In this document: piece after piece, positions 1 to 8,717 of the stretch
Layout: the number at the start of each line of letters is the position of its first letter
How positions within the stretch are numbered: position 1 is the first letter of the stretch
NCBI RefSeq assembly: GCF_003670275.1
Contig: NZ_QXJF01000003.1
Coordinates: 86,699-150,698, forward strand
Source of the DNA: Helicobacter labetoulli
Lineage (GTDB): Bacteria; Campylobacterota; Campylobacteria; Campylobacterales; Helicobacteraceae
Reading direction: 5' to 3'
Length of the DNA stretch: 64,000 nucleotides
Translations under genes and position numbers: made by a program
Notes under the pieces: model-generated
Database searches by the model: none
Told to the model about the DNA's origin: nothing
The model's input: only the letters and a program-made list of their open reading frames with translations

Positions 1-527
1 CCTGCCATATACTCTAAGCCTTTGCTCCCTTCTTTAATCACTTCAATAATGCCCTCTTCCTTGCCCCATTTTGTAAGGTCTTTTGCCTTACCGCTCATAC
101 CTTCAGCGGTAACGCCGTGGCATTGAGAGCATTGCACCAAGAAGATTCCCTGCCCCATTTTTGCAAGCCCCTCAATTTTTCCTTCATTAGCCTCCTCTAC
201 AAGCTTATCCCAAGTGGCTTCATATTTTTGATTATAGCTTTGCACTTCTTGATTATATTCCCCAATTTGCGAATACGCGTTTAATGGATAGCCTAAGAAC
301 AAATACCAAAAGCCCCAAATAATCACGCCTAAAAAGCAAGCTGCCCAGCCGATAGGGAGATTATTTGTCTGCTCACCTATGCCGTCCCAGCTCTCGTGTG
401 TAAGTTCTCCATCAGCTTTGCTATCTTTAATTTTTTTAAGATACACACCCATCACAAAAATAGTGAGTATCAAGATAACAAAAGCACCTAGTAGCCCGAG
501 TGTCGTTATATTATCTGACCAATTCAT
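1..527 (-). CDS. ccoP: cbb3-type cytochrome c oxidase subunit III, CcoP (3' part beyond window)
   Basis: This is the membrane-anchored diheme c subunit of the high-affinity cbb3 terminal oxidase, which passes electrons from periplasmic cytochrome c to the CcoN catalytic subunit. The start is ATG at 527 and the gene runs off the left edge. Visible are an N-terminal membrane segment, a second hydrophobic segment (GWAACFLGVIIWGFWYLF), and the first heme-c site CSQCH near residue 133. It lies 11 bases after ccoQ in a ccoNOQP operon read leftward. The second heme site is outside the window. Family assignment is secure from context and motif. Confidence 0.95.
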   Translation of the reverse strand, partial: MNWSDNITTLGLLGAFVILILTIFVMGVYLKKIKDSKADGELTHESWDGIGEQTNNLPIGWAACFLGVIIWGFWYLFLGYPLNAYSQIGEYNQEVQSYNQKYEATWDKLVEEANEGKIEGLAKMGQGIFLVQCSQCHGVTAEGMSGKAKDLTKWGKEEGIIEVIKEGSKGLEYMA

Positions 528-538
528 TGCTTTCCCCT

Positions 539-769
539 TTATTGATTTTGTTGTTTATGGATAACTTCCCTTGGCTCAACAAGCTCATCATCAAGATTAT
601 CTTTCAATGCGAGATTGGCATATTTCTCATAGTCTTTCACTCCCTTGCGTTGTGAAGAATACAAGTGATACACATACCCATATAAAAACGCTACAAGCAA
701 AAGCGTAACAATGAGATAAATCTCTTTTTGATACTCAATGATAAAACGCATAAGAGCCTCTGGTATCAT
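539..769 (-). CDS. ccoQ: cbb3-type cytochrome oxidase small subunit CcoQ/FixQ
   Basis: This 76-residue protein has one strong transmembrane helix (about residues 16-34) followed by a charged cytoplasmic tail, the usual form of CcoQ. CcoQ is known as a non-catalytic subunit that stabilises the cbb3 complex. Its ATG overlaps the TAA stop of ccoO (TAATG), which suggests translational coupling, and ccoP follows directly. Identity rests on operon position, size and topology, since CcoQ sequences are weakly conserved. Confidence 0.9.
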   Translation of the reverse strand: MIPEALMRFIIEYQKEIYLIVTLLLVAFLYGYVYHLYSSQRKGVKDYEKYANLALKDNLDDELVEPREVIHKQQNQ

Positions 770-1509
770 TACTGCCCTGCCTGTGATACCTGTGTCGCTG
801 CTCGGCGAGATTGCCCAAGACTATTCATATAAGCAATAAGTGCTACAATCTGCTTGACCTCACCCTTTTCAAAAGCATCTTTCACATCTTGGCTTATCAT
901 ATCATCAACAACAGCTTTTGCTTCTTGCATAAAGATTTCTTTTGCTTTTGCTAAAGATTCTGCATTGCCCTTTTGGTAGCCCTCAGCACCGATCTGCACA
1001 CCACCCTCAACATCATAAGGCACACCAAACACAACCTTTTGTGTATAGGCTTCAGCAAATGCGGTTTCAAAATCGGCATTCTTTGTATAAAGATGCTCAT
1101 ACGCTGGCATAATTGAACCGGGTACACGAGATTTTGGCTCTCTCATATGTCCATCGTGCCAATCAGCTGCATTACGGCTATCGCCAACCCTATGCAAATC
1201 TGGTCCTGTGCGTTTTGAACCCCACAAGAAAGGTCTATCATAGGCATACTCCCCGCTTAAGCTATATGCACCATATCTATCTGTCTCTGCTTTGAATGGG
1301 CGGATAAGCTGCGAGTGGCAGTTATAACAACCCTCAGCAATATACACTTGTCGCCCAGCTGTTTCAAGCAATGAATAAGGCTTTAACCCCTCAATAGGTT
1401 GAGCCTTTTTAGCAAAGCCGGGCAGAATCTCAACAAGCCCAGCAATGGAAAACACGAGCAAAAATGCAACCGTGAAAAAGAATGGATTTTTTTCTAAAAA
1501 ACTAAACAT
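769..1509 (-). CDS. ccoO: cbb3-type cytochrome c oxidase subunit II, CcoO
   Basis: Monoheme c subunit of the cbb3 oxidase, 246 residues. It has one N-terminal membrane anchor (about residues 10-30), the heme-binding CYNCH motif near residue 61, the downstream RYGAYS and GPDLHRVG segments typical of CcoO, and a candidate axial methionine in PGSIMPAYEHL. It starts 11 bases after the ccoN stop, with an AGGAGTGAAAG ribosome site, and is coupled to ccoQ. The length is normal and the gene is intact. Confidence 0.96.
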   Translation of the reverse strand: MFSFLEKNPFFFTVAFLLVFSIAGLVEILPGFAKKAQPIEGLKPYSLLETAGRQVYIAEGCYNCHSQLIRPFKAETDRYGAYSLSGEYAYDRPFLWGSKRTGPDLHRVGDSRNAADWHDGHMREPKSRVPGSIMPAYEHLYTKNADFETAFAEAYTQKVVFGVPYDVEGGVQIGAEGYQKGNAESLAKAKEIFMQEAKAVVDDMISQDVKDAFEKGEVKQIVALIAYMNSLGQSRRAATQVSQAGQ

Positions 1510-1520
1510 CTTTCACTCCT

Positions 1521-2984
1521 TTATGCTGCCATTGGTGTGGCATTTTGTGGCTCTTTATCAAGCACTCTGCCTGATGAGATTGTCATCATAATGTTATAAA
1601 TAAACATAATGAAACCTGTCAAATACATCAAGCCACCAATTGCACGAATAAGATAATAAGGGAATAGTGCAGTAACCGTATCAATAAAACTATACACAAG
1701 GCTTCCATTCTCATCTACATCTCTCCACATCATACCTTGGGTAATACCTGCAATCCACATACTTGAGAAATACAAGATAATCCCTGTCGTCATAATCCAA
1801 AATTGCGCGTCCATAAGCTTTTTAGAGTAAATCTCACGCTTAAAGATTCTAGGCACCATATGGAAGCACGCAGCAATAACCATAAATCCTACCCAACCAA
1901 GAGCCGCATCATGCACATGCCCAATAATCCAATCTGTAAAGTGTGCCAAGCCATTTACCGAGCGGATAGACTGAATGGGTCCTTCTAGTGTGGTGAGCAT
2001 ATACCAAGTAGAAGCAAGGATTAGGAATTTAATCATTGGCGATTCTTTGATTTGATGCCATTGCCCTCGCATTGTAAGAAGCATATTAATCGCTGTTCCC
2101 CAAGAAGGCAAAATAAGAATAACAGAGAAAACAGATCCAAGAGTTTGAATCCAATCAGGCGTAGTTGAGTAAATAAGGTGATGCCCACCCGCCCAAATAT
2201 AAATAAACATAAGTCCCCAGAATGAGAAGAGCGTAAGCTTATAAGAGAATATAGGCTGCCCAGATTCTTTAGGAAGGAAGTAATAGATTAACCCGATAAT
2301 ACCCGAAGTAAAGACGAATGCAACGGCATTATGCCCCCACCACCATTGCACCATCGCGTCATTTGTTCCCGCATAGAATGATATTGAATGTAGCACACTC
2401 CCCACACCTGCTACAAAATAAGTAGGAACAGCAAGATTGTTGAAAATATAAAGTGCGGAAATACCCACAAATGTGGCTATAAAATACCACAATGAGATGT
2501 AAATCGTTTGCTCACGCCTTACACCCATACTTCCAAAAAGGCTAACGCCCCACAATACCCACACAACAACCACGATAATATCAAGAGGCCAAATAAGTTC
2601 AGAGTATTCTTTTGATTGTGTTAAACCAGCAAAAAGCGAGATAACAGCAAGAGCCATAAGCACGATATAAATCCAAAAATGTGCTAAACCAATCGTACGC
2701 AAAAATGGATGCTCTTTATAAGTAATCTTTAGCACTCTTTGTCCCAAATAATACCACGAAGCCCAAATCCCACTAAGAGTAAAACCATAGATAATACCAT
2801 TAGTGTGAAGCGGTCTAAGTCGCCCAAAAGTCCCGTATTCCGAAGCTAGATAGTTTAAATCTGGGAATGCCATTTGAAATGCGATAACTACCCCGATGAG
2901 TAGCCCCACAAAGCCAAATGCCATCGCAGAAAAAACAAATAACTTAGCAATTGAGTAATCATACTCGAGCGTATTTGTCTGCAT
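1521..2984 (-). CDS. ccoN: cbb3-type cytochrome c oxidase subunit I, CcoN
   Basis: Catalytic subunit of the microaerobic cbb3 oxidase, 487 residues with about 12 membrane helices. It reduces O2 at a heme b3-CuB centre and pumps protons. Conserved histidine segments are visible: RPLHTNGI (low-spin heme region), WWWGHNAV and AGGHHLIYS (CuB ligands), and GHVHDAALGWVGF (heme pair). It is the first gene of the operon, with an AAGGAG site 5 bases before ATG. About 100 bases separate it from tilS, enough for a promoter. It is intact and of normal length. Confidence 0.97.
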   Translation of the reverse strand: MQTNTLEYDYSIAKLFVFSAMAFGFVGLLIGVVIAFQMAFPDLNYLASEYGTFGRLRPLHTNGIIYGFTLSGIWASWYYLGQRVLKITYKEHPFLRTIGLAHFWIYIVLMALAVISLFAGLTQSKEYSELIWPLDIIVVVVWVLWGVSLFGSMGVRREQTIYISLWYFIATFVGISALYIFNNLAVPTYFVAGVGSVLHSISFYAGTNDAMVQWWWGHNAVAFVFTSGIIGLIYYFLPKESGQPIFSYKLTLFSFWGLMFIYIWAGGHHLIYSTTPDWIQTLGSVFSVILILPSWGTAINMLLTMRGQWHQIKESPMIKFLILASTWYMLTTLEGPIQSIRSVNGLAHFTDWIIGHVHDAALGWVGFMVIAACFHMVPRIFKREIYSKKLMDAQFWIMTTGIILYFSSMWIAGITQGMMWRDVDENGSLVYSFIDTVTALFPYYLIRAIGGLMYLTGFIMFIYNIMMTISSGRVLDKEPQNATPMAA

Positions 2985-3084
2985 GCAATCTCCTTGTTCG
3001 TGTTTTGAAAAATACGAGGTTTATTCTAATGCCTTTGAAGTTATAGCTACCTTAAAAAGTTAATATAAAAATAACAAAACGCTT

Positions 3085-4290
3085 TCAAATGGCAAAAAAG
3101 TGGCTGATTTTTTTCATAAATTGCTTAAAATCGGCTTGTTTTTCTTTATTTTTTGATAGATTAGGATTTTTTTCATCATCTGCTTTTTGATGAGATTCTA
3201 ATAGACAAAGCTCCGCAAAGAGCAGTTTTCTAAGCCTTGGTGGAATTTTTGATTTTTGACAAAAAGTTTTAAAATCCCTTGTCATCGGTGGAATCGTTAC
3301 ATTTTTATACATATCAAATATATCCACTGCCACAAAGAGAGCCGATTCGCTATGTGTAACCATCAAATAATGAATCTTGCAGCAAAATCCACTCTTAAGA
3401 ATCTCTTTGCGTTGAGCAAGGCTTAGCACATAGCCACACAGCTTTGCTATCTTATCACAGCCTTGTAAAAGCCTATTTTGTTCCATCTCCACGCTTTCAC
3501 ACGCAAAAGCAGATTCTAGTTTAAAAATCACTCCGCCCTGACTACATATACAATCCTTAGAATCTTGCGTAAGCTCCGCCAAACACTCTAGCCTTAGCTG
3601 TTTTACACTTAGCGTATTTAGGCGTTGTTTGTCCTGCTTAAGATACTCTAGGCTTTTAGCAATCCCCCTGCCATACTCCCTTACAAGCTCATTAGCAAAT
3701 CTCACCCGAAAAGCATTCCTCTTAAAAGCCAAATCCGCATTACTAGAATCTTCAAAATACTTTAGCCCCCGCTCTTTGCAATAGGCATAAACCTTATCTT
3801 TACTTATAGATTCTAAAGGTCGCACAATAGTATAGCCCTTGCGAGCAGATTCAAAACCAAGAAGATTTGAAAGCCCGGAGCCACGCGTGAGCTGCATAAG
3901 CAACCATTCAAAGCAGTCATTAAGCTGATGGGCTAAAAGCAAGGTTGTGTATTTATGCGTTTGTATAATCTCATCAAAAAAGGAGAATCTAAATGCTCTT
4001 GCTTGAGATTCAAAGTTTTGAGAAAAGTGCGGTGCGTGGGAGATGAAGCAGTGTTTATTGTAAATCTTAGCTAGATGCTGTGCGTGAGATAGCTCATCAT
4101 CGGCTTCCTTGCGTGTGTGATAATGCACAATGGCTATGTCAAAGGGAATCTCACACTCCACAAGCAAAAAAAATAATGCCGTAGAATCCACCCCGCCTGA
4201 AAAGCCAAGCAGATTCTTAGAATCCATCAAGGGCAAAAGATTTTCTTTCAAGCGAAGTGCTAAAGGCGATAAAAATGGGGGCATAGACAA
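3085..4290 (-). CDS. tilS: tRNA(Ile)-lysidine synthase TilS
   Basis: TilS uses ATP to attach lysine to C34 of the CAU-anticodon tRNA-Ile, changing it to read AUA codons. The ATP-pyrophosphatase P-loop SGGVDST sits near residue 31, followed by the HYHTRKEADDE segment and the RGSGLSNLLG motif typical of the N-type domain. At 401 residues it is longer than minimal TilS, and the C-terminal 150 residues are divergent and lysine-rich. It lies downstream of a separate 85-residue gene and upstream of the cco operon on the same strand, but the gap to ccoN suggests separate transcription. Confidence 0.93.
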   Translation of the reverse strand: MSMPPFLSPLALRLKENLLPLMDSKNLLGFSGGVDSTALFFLLVECEIPFDIAIVHYHTRKEADDELSHAQHLAKIYNKHCFISHAPHFSQNFESQARAFRFSFFDEIIQTHKYTTLLLAHQLNDCFEWLLMQLTRGSGLSNLLGFESARKGYTIVRPLESISKDKVYAYCKERGLKYFEDSSNADLAFKRNAFRVRFANELVREYGRGIAKSLEYLKQDKQRLNTLSVKQLRLECLAELTQDSKDCICSQGGVIFKLESAFACESVEMEQNRLLQGCDKIAKLCGYVLSLAQRKEILKSGFCCKIHYLMVTHSESALFVAVDIFDMYKNVTIPPMTRDFKTFCQKSKIPPRLRKLLFAELCLLESHQKADDEKNPNLSKNKEKQADFKQFMKKISHFFAI

Positions 4291-4347
4291 ACCTTAAGGC
4301 AAATTACTAAAGCCCCGCATTATAGCGTAGAGATTTTAAGCTTTTGC

Positions 4348-4605
4348 CTAAGACTTATACCAATGATAAAAGTCCTCAAAGTCTTTAAATAAAATCTTAA
4401 CTATATCACTTTCAACATTGACTCGTTTTTTATCGTCAAACTTTCTTTTCAAAGCTCCAATCTCCTTAAACTCATCGCTTTGTGAGAGTGCCTCTGCCTC
4501 TTCCACACTGATATTTAGTCGCTCCTTAATGCTATTAACACCGCTTTCAAAGTGTGTATCGCTCACGATTTTGACATATTGTTTGACAAGCTCTTGCATA
4601 TCCAT
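4348..4605 (-). CDS. Small acidic hypothetical protein (85 aa)
   Basis: I do not recognise this family. The gene encodes 85 mostly helical, charged residues with no signal peptide or membrane segment, ending in a Trp/Tyr-rich tail (DFYHWYKS). A clear ribosome site (AAGGAGTGAAAA) precedes ATG, which supports real translation. It lies 57 bases upstream of tilS on the same strand and may be co-transcribed with it. No function is proposed. Confidence 0.6.
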   Translation of the reverse strand: MDMQELVKQYVKIVSDTHFESGVNSIKERLNISVEEAEALSQSDEFKEIGALKRKFDDKKRVNVESDIVKILFKDFEDFYHWYKS

Positions 4606-4660
4606 TTTTCACTCCTTATTTTGATTTTGAATCTCTTTTGTGAGATTTTCTACTTGCTCC

Positions 4661-4748
4661 TCTAAAGCTTAAGACTTTATTGAAACAAACACACAAATTG
4701 CACTCACTTATGAAAACGAGTGCTTCCTAAAGCTGAGCAATCTCAGCT
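4661..4748 (-). repeat. Two-hairpin element related to prophage repeat family B
   Basis: On the minus strand a perfect stem (AGCTGAG with CTCAGCT) is followed by TTAGGAA and a second perfect stem (GCACTC with GAGTGC), then by AAGTCTTAAG. The order stem, TTTAGGA linker, stem, GTCTTAAG linker matches the family B modules at 48,545, 49,051, 51,130 and 56,713, though the stem sequences differ. It lies in a gene-free stretch (4,606-4,945). I see nothing else convincing there. Confidence 0.5.
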
Positions 4749-4945
4749 AATACCAAAACTCCCTATTTATAGTCTAATAGGCTAATGCCCAACCTAAGAC
4801 TCAAAGGATCTTACAAAAAAAACGCTGATTAAATTAATCTCTAAGGCTCCAGCATACAGCTAACATTGCAAACAATTTTTGGCTCAAGAAGCGAGAGTTT
4901 TGCTAAAAACTTCGCTTGTTTTCTTGCTTTGAAACTAACAAATAA

Positions 4946-6334
4946 TCAAAAGAAGTGAATAATCCCCAAAGAAGCACCACAGCTTAAACATATCAATGAA
5001 ACTCCCCAAACCCAAAAGAAACTTTTGCTGATGTGTTCTTTAATACTAACACCGCTAAGTCCGCACCCTAGCAGTGTTGCTGGGACAACAGGAGAAATAA
5101 AAGTGGCACAATTTCGTGCGACAACCATAATGATTGCAATACTCATAGGATCTATGCCTAAACTTTGGGTAATTCCAACCACGATGGGCATAATGCCAAA
5201 GAAGTAAGAATCCGTGCAAAAAATTAATGCCATAGGCACAGCACTCAGGCCAACGATTAAAGGGATTAAAACCAATGCCCAATGGGGTAGAATCTCCAAA
5301 ATTACACTTGCCATAACTTTCATAATCCCAGATTTGTCAAATACCCCAATCAAGATTCCAGCGGCAAAAAGTGTAGTGGCCATCATAATAGCACTTTTAG
5401 AGTATTTGTCTATAAGTTTTTGAGCTATCTCCAACTTGGGATAATTAATAAACAAGATAAGACAGAACCCTAACATAAATAAAAAATAGCTAGGCAGGAC
5501 ATTTACAATGAGTAGCACCAAAATCCCCAAAAGCACAATGAGATTTAAGAAGAAGGACTTATCTCTTGTATATTCCCCTTTTTCTAGCTCGTGATGGCTT
5601 ATGCTTATCTCAATCTTCCCAGCTCCTAGTGCTATTTCCCTTCGTGCCAAGATAAAGGCAACTCCAAATGCACAAAGCAGCCCGATTGCTTGAATGGGGA
5701 TAAGGTTATACCAAATGTCATTTGCCTCTGCACCAATAATCGTAGCAGCCCTGAGTGTAGGACCACCCCAAGGAAGAAGATTCATAACACCCAAAGAAAT
5801 CGCCATAATCGTCATTAAGGTTGTTTTACGCATTCCCAATTTTTCATAAATAGGCAACATTGCCGGAATTACTATTAAGAAGCTAGAAGCCCCAGAACCG
5901 TCTAAATGTGCAATAATCGAGATAAGCACGGTTAAAAAGCAGATACCATACACATTGTTTTTGCTAAATTTTAATAGATGATTGATGATTTTGTTAAATA
6001 CCCCTGCTTCATTCAACAATCCAAAAAATAAGATAGCAAAGATAAATAACACTGCCGTGGAGCTAACGCTGCTAATCCCTTGTTTGATGAAAAAACTCAA
6101 CGCCTTAAAGTCAAAAATGGGATTTTCTATTTTTGCGAAATAAGCAATTTCAAATTTATCCTTTAACAAGCCTCCAATGCCCAGCTGCAAGTTTATATCC
6201 AGCAAGGTAAGTCCAATAGCACTACAACCTGATACGATTATGAACGCCACGGCAGGATTTGTCTTTTCTGTTAGCAGTAAATACACAATGAGAATGAGCG
6301 AACCAAATCCAACAAATGCTAAGAAAAATTCCAT
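4946..6334 (-). CDS. CitMHS-family citrate/dicarboxylate:H+ symporter
   Basis: A 462-residue integral membrane protein with about 12 helices in two repeats. The segments HLDGSGASSFLIVIPAMLP and MNLLPWGGPTLRAA are characteristic of the CitMHS family, whose known members import metal-citrate complexes with protons. The second half has the matching FCTDSYFFGIMP and NCATFISPVVPATLLG segments. It stands alone between long non-coding regions. Substrate (citrate or a related carboxylate) is inferred from the family only. Confidence 0.85.
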   Translation of the reverse strand: MEFFLAFVGFGSLILIVYLLLTEKTNPAVAFIIVSGCSAIGLTLLDINLQLGIGGLLKDKFEIAYFAKIENPIFDFKALSFFIKQGISSVSSTAVLFIFAILFFGLLNEAGVFNKIINHLLKFSKNNVYGICFLTVLISIIAHLDGSGASSFLIVIPAMLPIYEKLGMRKTTLMTIMAISLGVMNLLPWGGPTLRAATIIGAEANDIWYNLIPIQAIGLLCAFGVAFILARREIALGAGKIEISISHHELEKGEYTRDKSFFLNLIVLLGILVLLIVNVLPSYFLFMLGFCLILFINYPKLEIAQKLIDKYSKSAIMMATTLFAAGILIGVFDKSGIMKVMASVILEILPHWALVLIPLIVGLSAVPMALIFCTDSYFFGIMPIVVGITQSLGIDPMSIAIIMVVARNCATFISPVVPATLLGCGLSGVSIKEHISKSFFWVWGVSLICLSCGASLGIIHFF

Positions 6335-6520
6335 TTGAACACCTTTGTAAGTATAGAAATAGGGAAAGAAATAAGGTAATGTAAAAATTTTTTTAAAATA
6401 TTAATACGGTGAGAAAAGTAACCCAGATTTACTAAAATGTTACATAAAGTAATCTAGGAGATAGTAGCACATAAACAAGGTGTGAAGCCACCCTGCAAAA
6501 ACAGAATCTTAGCTTAAAGT

Positions 6521-7345
6521 CTAAGCTTTGTGGGGATTGTGTGGGCTATGGGGATTCATAGCGTGTGGGTTGCCCTGCCCGTGCGGATTATGCGGATTTA
6601 CCTGATGTGGATTCCCACACCCGCCAATATGCTTAATCTCACCATTTGGCAAAATATCATACGCCGCACCAAAGCCCTTGACAAATCGCCCAAGCCCAAG
6701 CTCTAGCCTGATGAGATGAAAATCACTCATTTTGCGTATGGTCTTTATGCCACCAGCTCCGCCCATAGCAGATTCTAAACTATCCAGTGCCTTTTCAAAC
6801 TCGCTAGAATCTCGCTCAATAAACACCGCATTGACACGATATTTAAGCCGCTTACGCAAAATCACAGACTTTGCCTTGCTCTCATCTTCTAAAAACATTA
6901 CCTCTATCTTGCTTGGATTTGCCGATATGCTTTCAAAATGCTCTGCCACTTCGCTAATATAAATATAAAGCTGCCCATCAACCTGCATAAGCGGAGAATA
7001 TGAAGATATGGCATTGCCCTGCTTATCAATACTTGCGATGATGATTGAGCCAAACTCCTTTTTAAAAGATTCTATCTCATCGGCTATACCGCTGACATCG
7101 GGGGCTTTAGCCGCCTGACACAAGGAAATAATAGAATCTTTAATGCTCTTTTCATCTGCCTTTTGTGGAAACTCCACACGCAAGGACAGATTCTCGTTAT
7201 ACACAATATCTAACCCCACAAAATCCACGCCTACAAGCTTGGCATTTTGCACTTCAGCTTGTGGATTGCCATATTTTTTACACAACGCAATAAGTTCGCT
7301 TTGATGATGCTCATTCATATGGGCTAAAATACTTTCAAAACTCAT
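6521..7345 (-). CDS. hugZ: HugZ-family heme oxygenase with Asn-Pro-His tail
   Basis: HugZ enzymes open the heme ring to release iron in Helicobacter and Campylobacter. The N-terminal part (MSFESILAHMNEHHQSEL) matches the DUF2470-like alpha domain. The middle is a split-barrel FMN-binding-like fold (about residues 90-220), and the IRLELGLGRFVKGFGAAYDI segment is typical of the family. The C-terminus contains eight Pro-His pairs in about 30 residues, most as Asn-Pro-His. Histidines near the C-terminus contact heme in H. pylori HugZ. It is isolated; a Fur-box-like site lies about 450 bases upstream. Confidence 0.9.
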   Translation of the reverse strand: MSFESILAHMNEHHQSELIALCKKYGNPQAEVQNAKLVGVDFVGLDIVYNENLSLRVEFPQKADEKSIKDSIISLCQAAKAPDVSGIADEIESFKKEFGSIIIASIDKQGNAISSYSPLMQVDGQLYIYISEVAEHFESISANPSKIEVMFLEDESKAKSVILRKRLKYRVNAVFIERDSSEFEKALDSLESAMGGAGGIKTIRKMSDFHLIRLELGLGRFVKGFGAAYDILPNGEIKHIGGCGNPHQVNPHNPHGQGNPHAMNPHSPHNPHKA

Positions 7346-7439
7346 AAAAACTCCTTTGATAATAAACTAAAGAGGGTTGCATAGAGGCTACCTTAAGGAG
7401 ATAAGATAGCCTATTTATGCAATCAAACAACAAATAAGG

Positions 7440-7700
7440 AAGGAAAAGATGCTTTGCTAACCCACCCAGCCCTACCAAATCACGCTAGATTCTGAATCTG
7501 CGTTGTCTCTTTGGTGCTTTTAGCGGATTTGCAAGTGTGGATTTGTTGCTTTGCAACTGCATCTTCGCTCAAGACTCGGTCATTTGCGTTTAGCAAACTC
7601 CATTCGCCTTTCGCTTGAAAGCCACTAAAATCACCTAAAAATACTTCCGCAGTGTTCTTATCGGTATTTTTTTAAATCCCTTGCAAACACTTTATGCCTA
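7440..7700 (-). repeat. Repeat family D copy in long intergenic region
   Basis: The 554-base gap 7,346-7,899 has no credible gene. Its minus strand contains GAAGTATTTTTAGG, GATTTTAGTGGC, TTGAGCGAAG and a run ending AAAAGCACCAAAGAGACAA. This order resembles the insert inside terminase (54,914-55,035) and an intergenic block at 61,375-61,490. A short stem (GTTGC with GCAAC) is included. The similarity is patchy, so the element boundaries are approximate. Confidence 0.4.
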
Positions 7701-7794
7701 AGACACATCGTTAAGATTCTAAAACCAAACTATGATTTTGTTAGCAATTTTAAAAACAAGTCTCATTTTAATATACAAAAGCTTAAATACAAAT

Positions 7795-7809
7795 TAATAA
7801 CCATTATTA
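7795..7809. promoter_or_regulatory. Fur-box-like palindrome
   Basis: TAATAACCATTATTA differs at one position from the TAATAAT-N-ATTATTA palindrome described for H. pylori Fur. It lies in AT-rich DNA between the TSUP permease gene and hugZ, both read leftward. The distance to the hugZ start (450 bases) is long, so control of hugZ would need a long leader or an unannotated transcript. Confidence 0.4.
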
Positions 7810-7899
7810 TTTTAGTAGATTCAATATAGATTCTAGAATCTTACCGCCCCACACTCAACAAACACATTGAAACATTTTTAAAGTATTTGCCAAAATGCC

Positions 7900-8682
7900 C
7901 TACACAAGCCCTAGATTTTCAAAAACTTTCCATAGTGTCAGCAAAATAGAAAAAGCATAGATTCCAATGAGTGCGTAGCGATGATTACTCAAAGTAACCT
8001 TGCTTATAAGGTAGATTCCAAATCCCACACCAACACTTGAGCTTAGCCCCACGATAAGCCCAGAGTGAAAGTCAATCAGCCCGGGTGAGCCAAGCGAGAT
8101 GCTCCCTGAAATTGAAGCAAAGATAATGAAAAAAAGTGAGATAGGCACGACTTTTTTTGAGTTAAACCCCAAATAATATGCCAAAATCGGTGCGAGTATC
8201 AGCCCACCGCCCACGCCCAAGCTCACCGCGAAAATCCCCGTAACAAGCCCAGCTAGAATCATCACAGCCTTTTGTTTTGTAGGATCTGTGATAGGTGGCG
8301 TGGGATTGGCATTTGTTTTCACATCAAAGACATATTTGTAAAAACTCATTAAAGAAAGCAGTAAAAAAGCCAAAAGCAAGGCAAAAGAAGAGAGGGAAGC
8401 CACGATTATCCCGCTAAATGCCGCACCCATAAGCCCACCTAAGCCCACAAATACGCCATCTCGCACATCTAGCTTTTTGTGATAGATATTAATCATTGAA
8501 CCTACACTTGAAGAGAATATCATTTGCATAATGGATATGCCAATGGCAGATTCCATATCCACACCACAAAGCAAAAGCACAGGCACGATAATCACCCCGC
8601 CCCCTATGCCAAAAAACCCAGCCGCCGCCCCACTCACAATGCCTAAAATCACCAAAAACCACACACTTAATTCCACTTCCAT
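7900..8682 (-). CDS. TSUP (TauE/SafE) family membrane permease
   Basis: 260 residues, about eight membrane helices arranged as two related halves. Each half carries the family's glycine signature: GFFGIGGGVIIVPVLLL near residue 23 and VSLGVGGGLILAPILAYYLG near residue 154. TSUP proteins move small sulfur- or carbon-containing anions (sulfite, sulfoacetate, thiosulfate). The substrate here cannot be told from sequence. It lies 35 bases downstream of the metallophosphoesterase gene and may share its transcript. Confidence 0.88.
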   Translation of the reverse strand: MEVELSVWFLVILGIVSGAAAGFFGIGGGVIIVPVLLLCGVDMESAIGISIMQMIFSSSVGSMINIYHKKLDVRDGVFVGLGGLMGAAFSGIIVASLSSFALLLAFLLLSLMSFYKYVFDVKTNANPTPPITDPTKQKAVMILAGLVTGIFAVSLGVGGGLILAPILAYYLGFNSKKVVPISLFFIIFASISGSISLGSPGLIDFHSGLIVGLSSSVGVGFGIYLISKVTLSNHRYALIGIYAFSILLTLWKVFENLGLV

Positions 8683-8717
8683 TTATGAATCCTTATTTAA
8701 AATTTGCATATAAAGCC

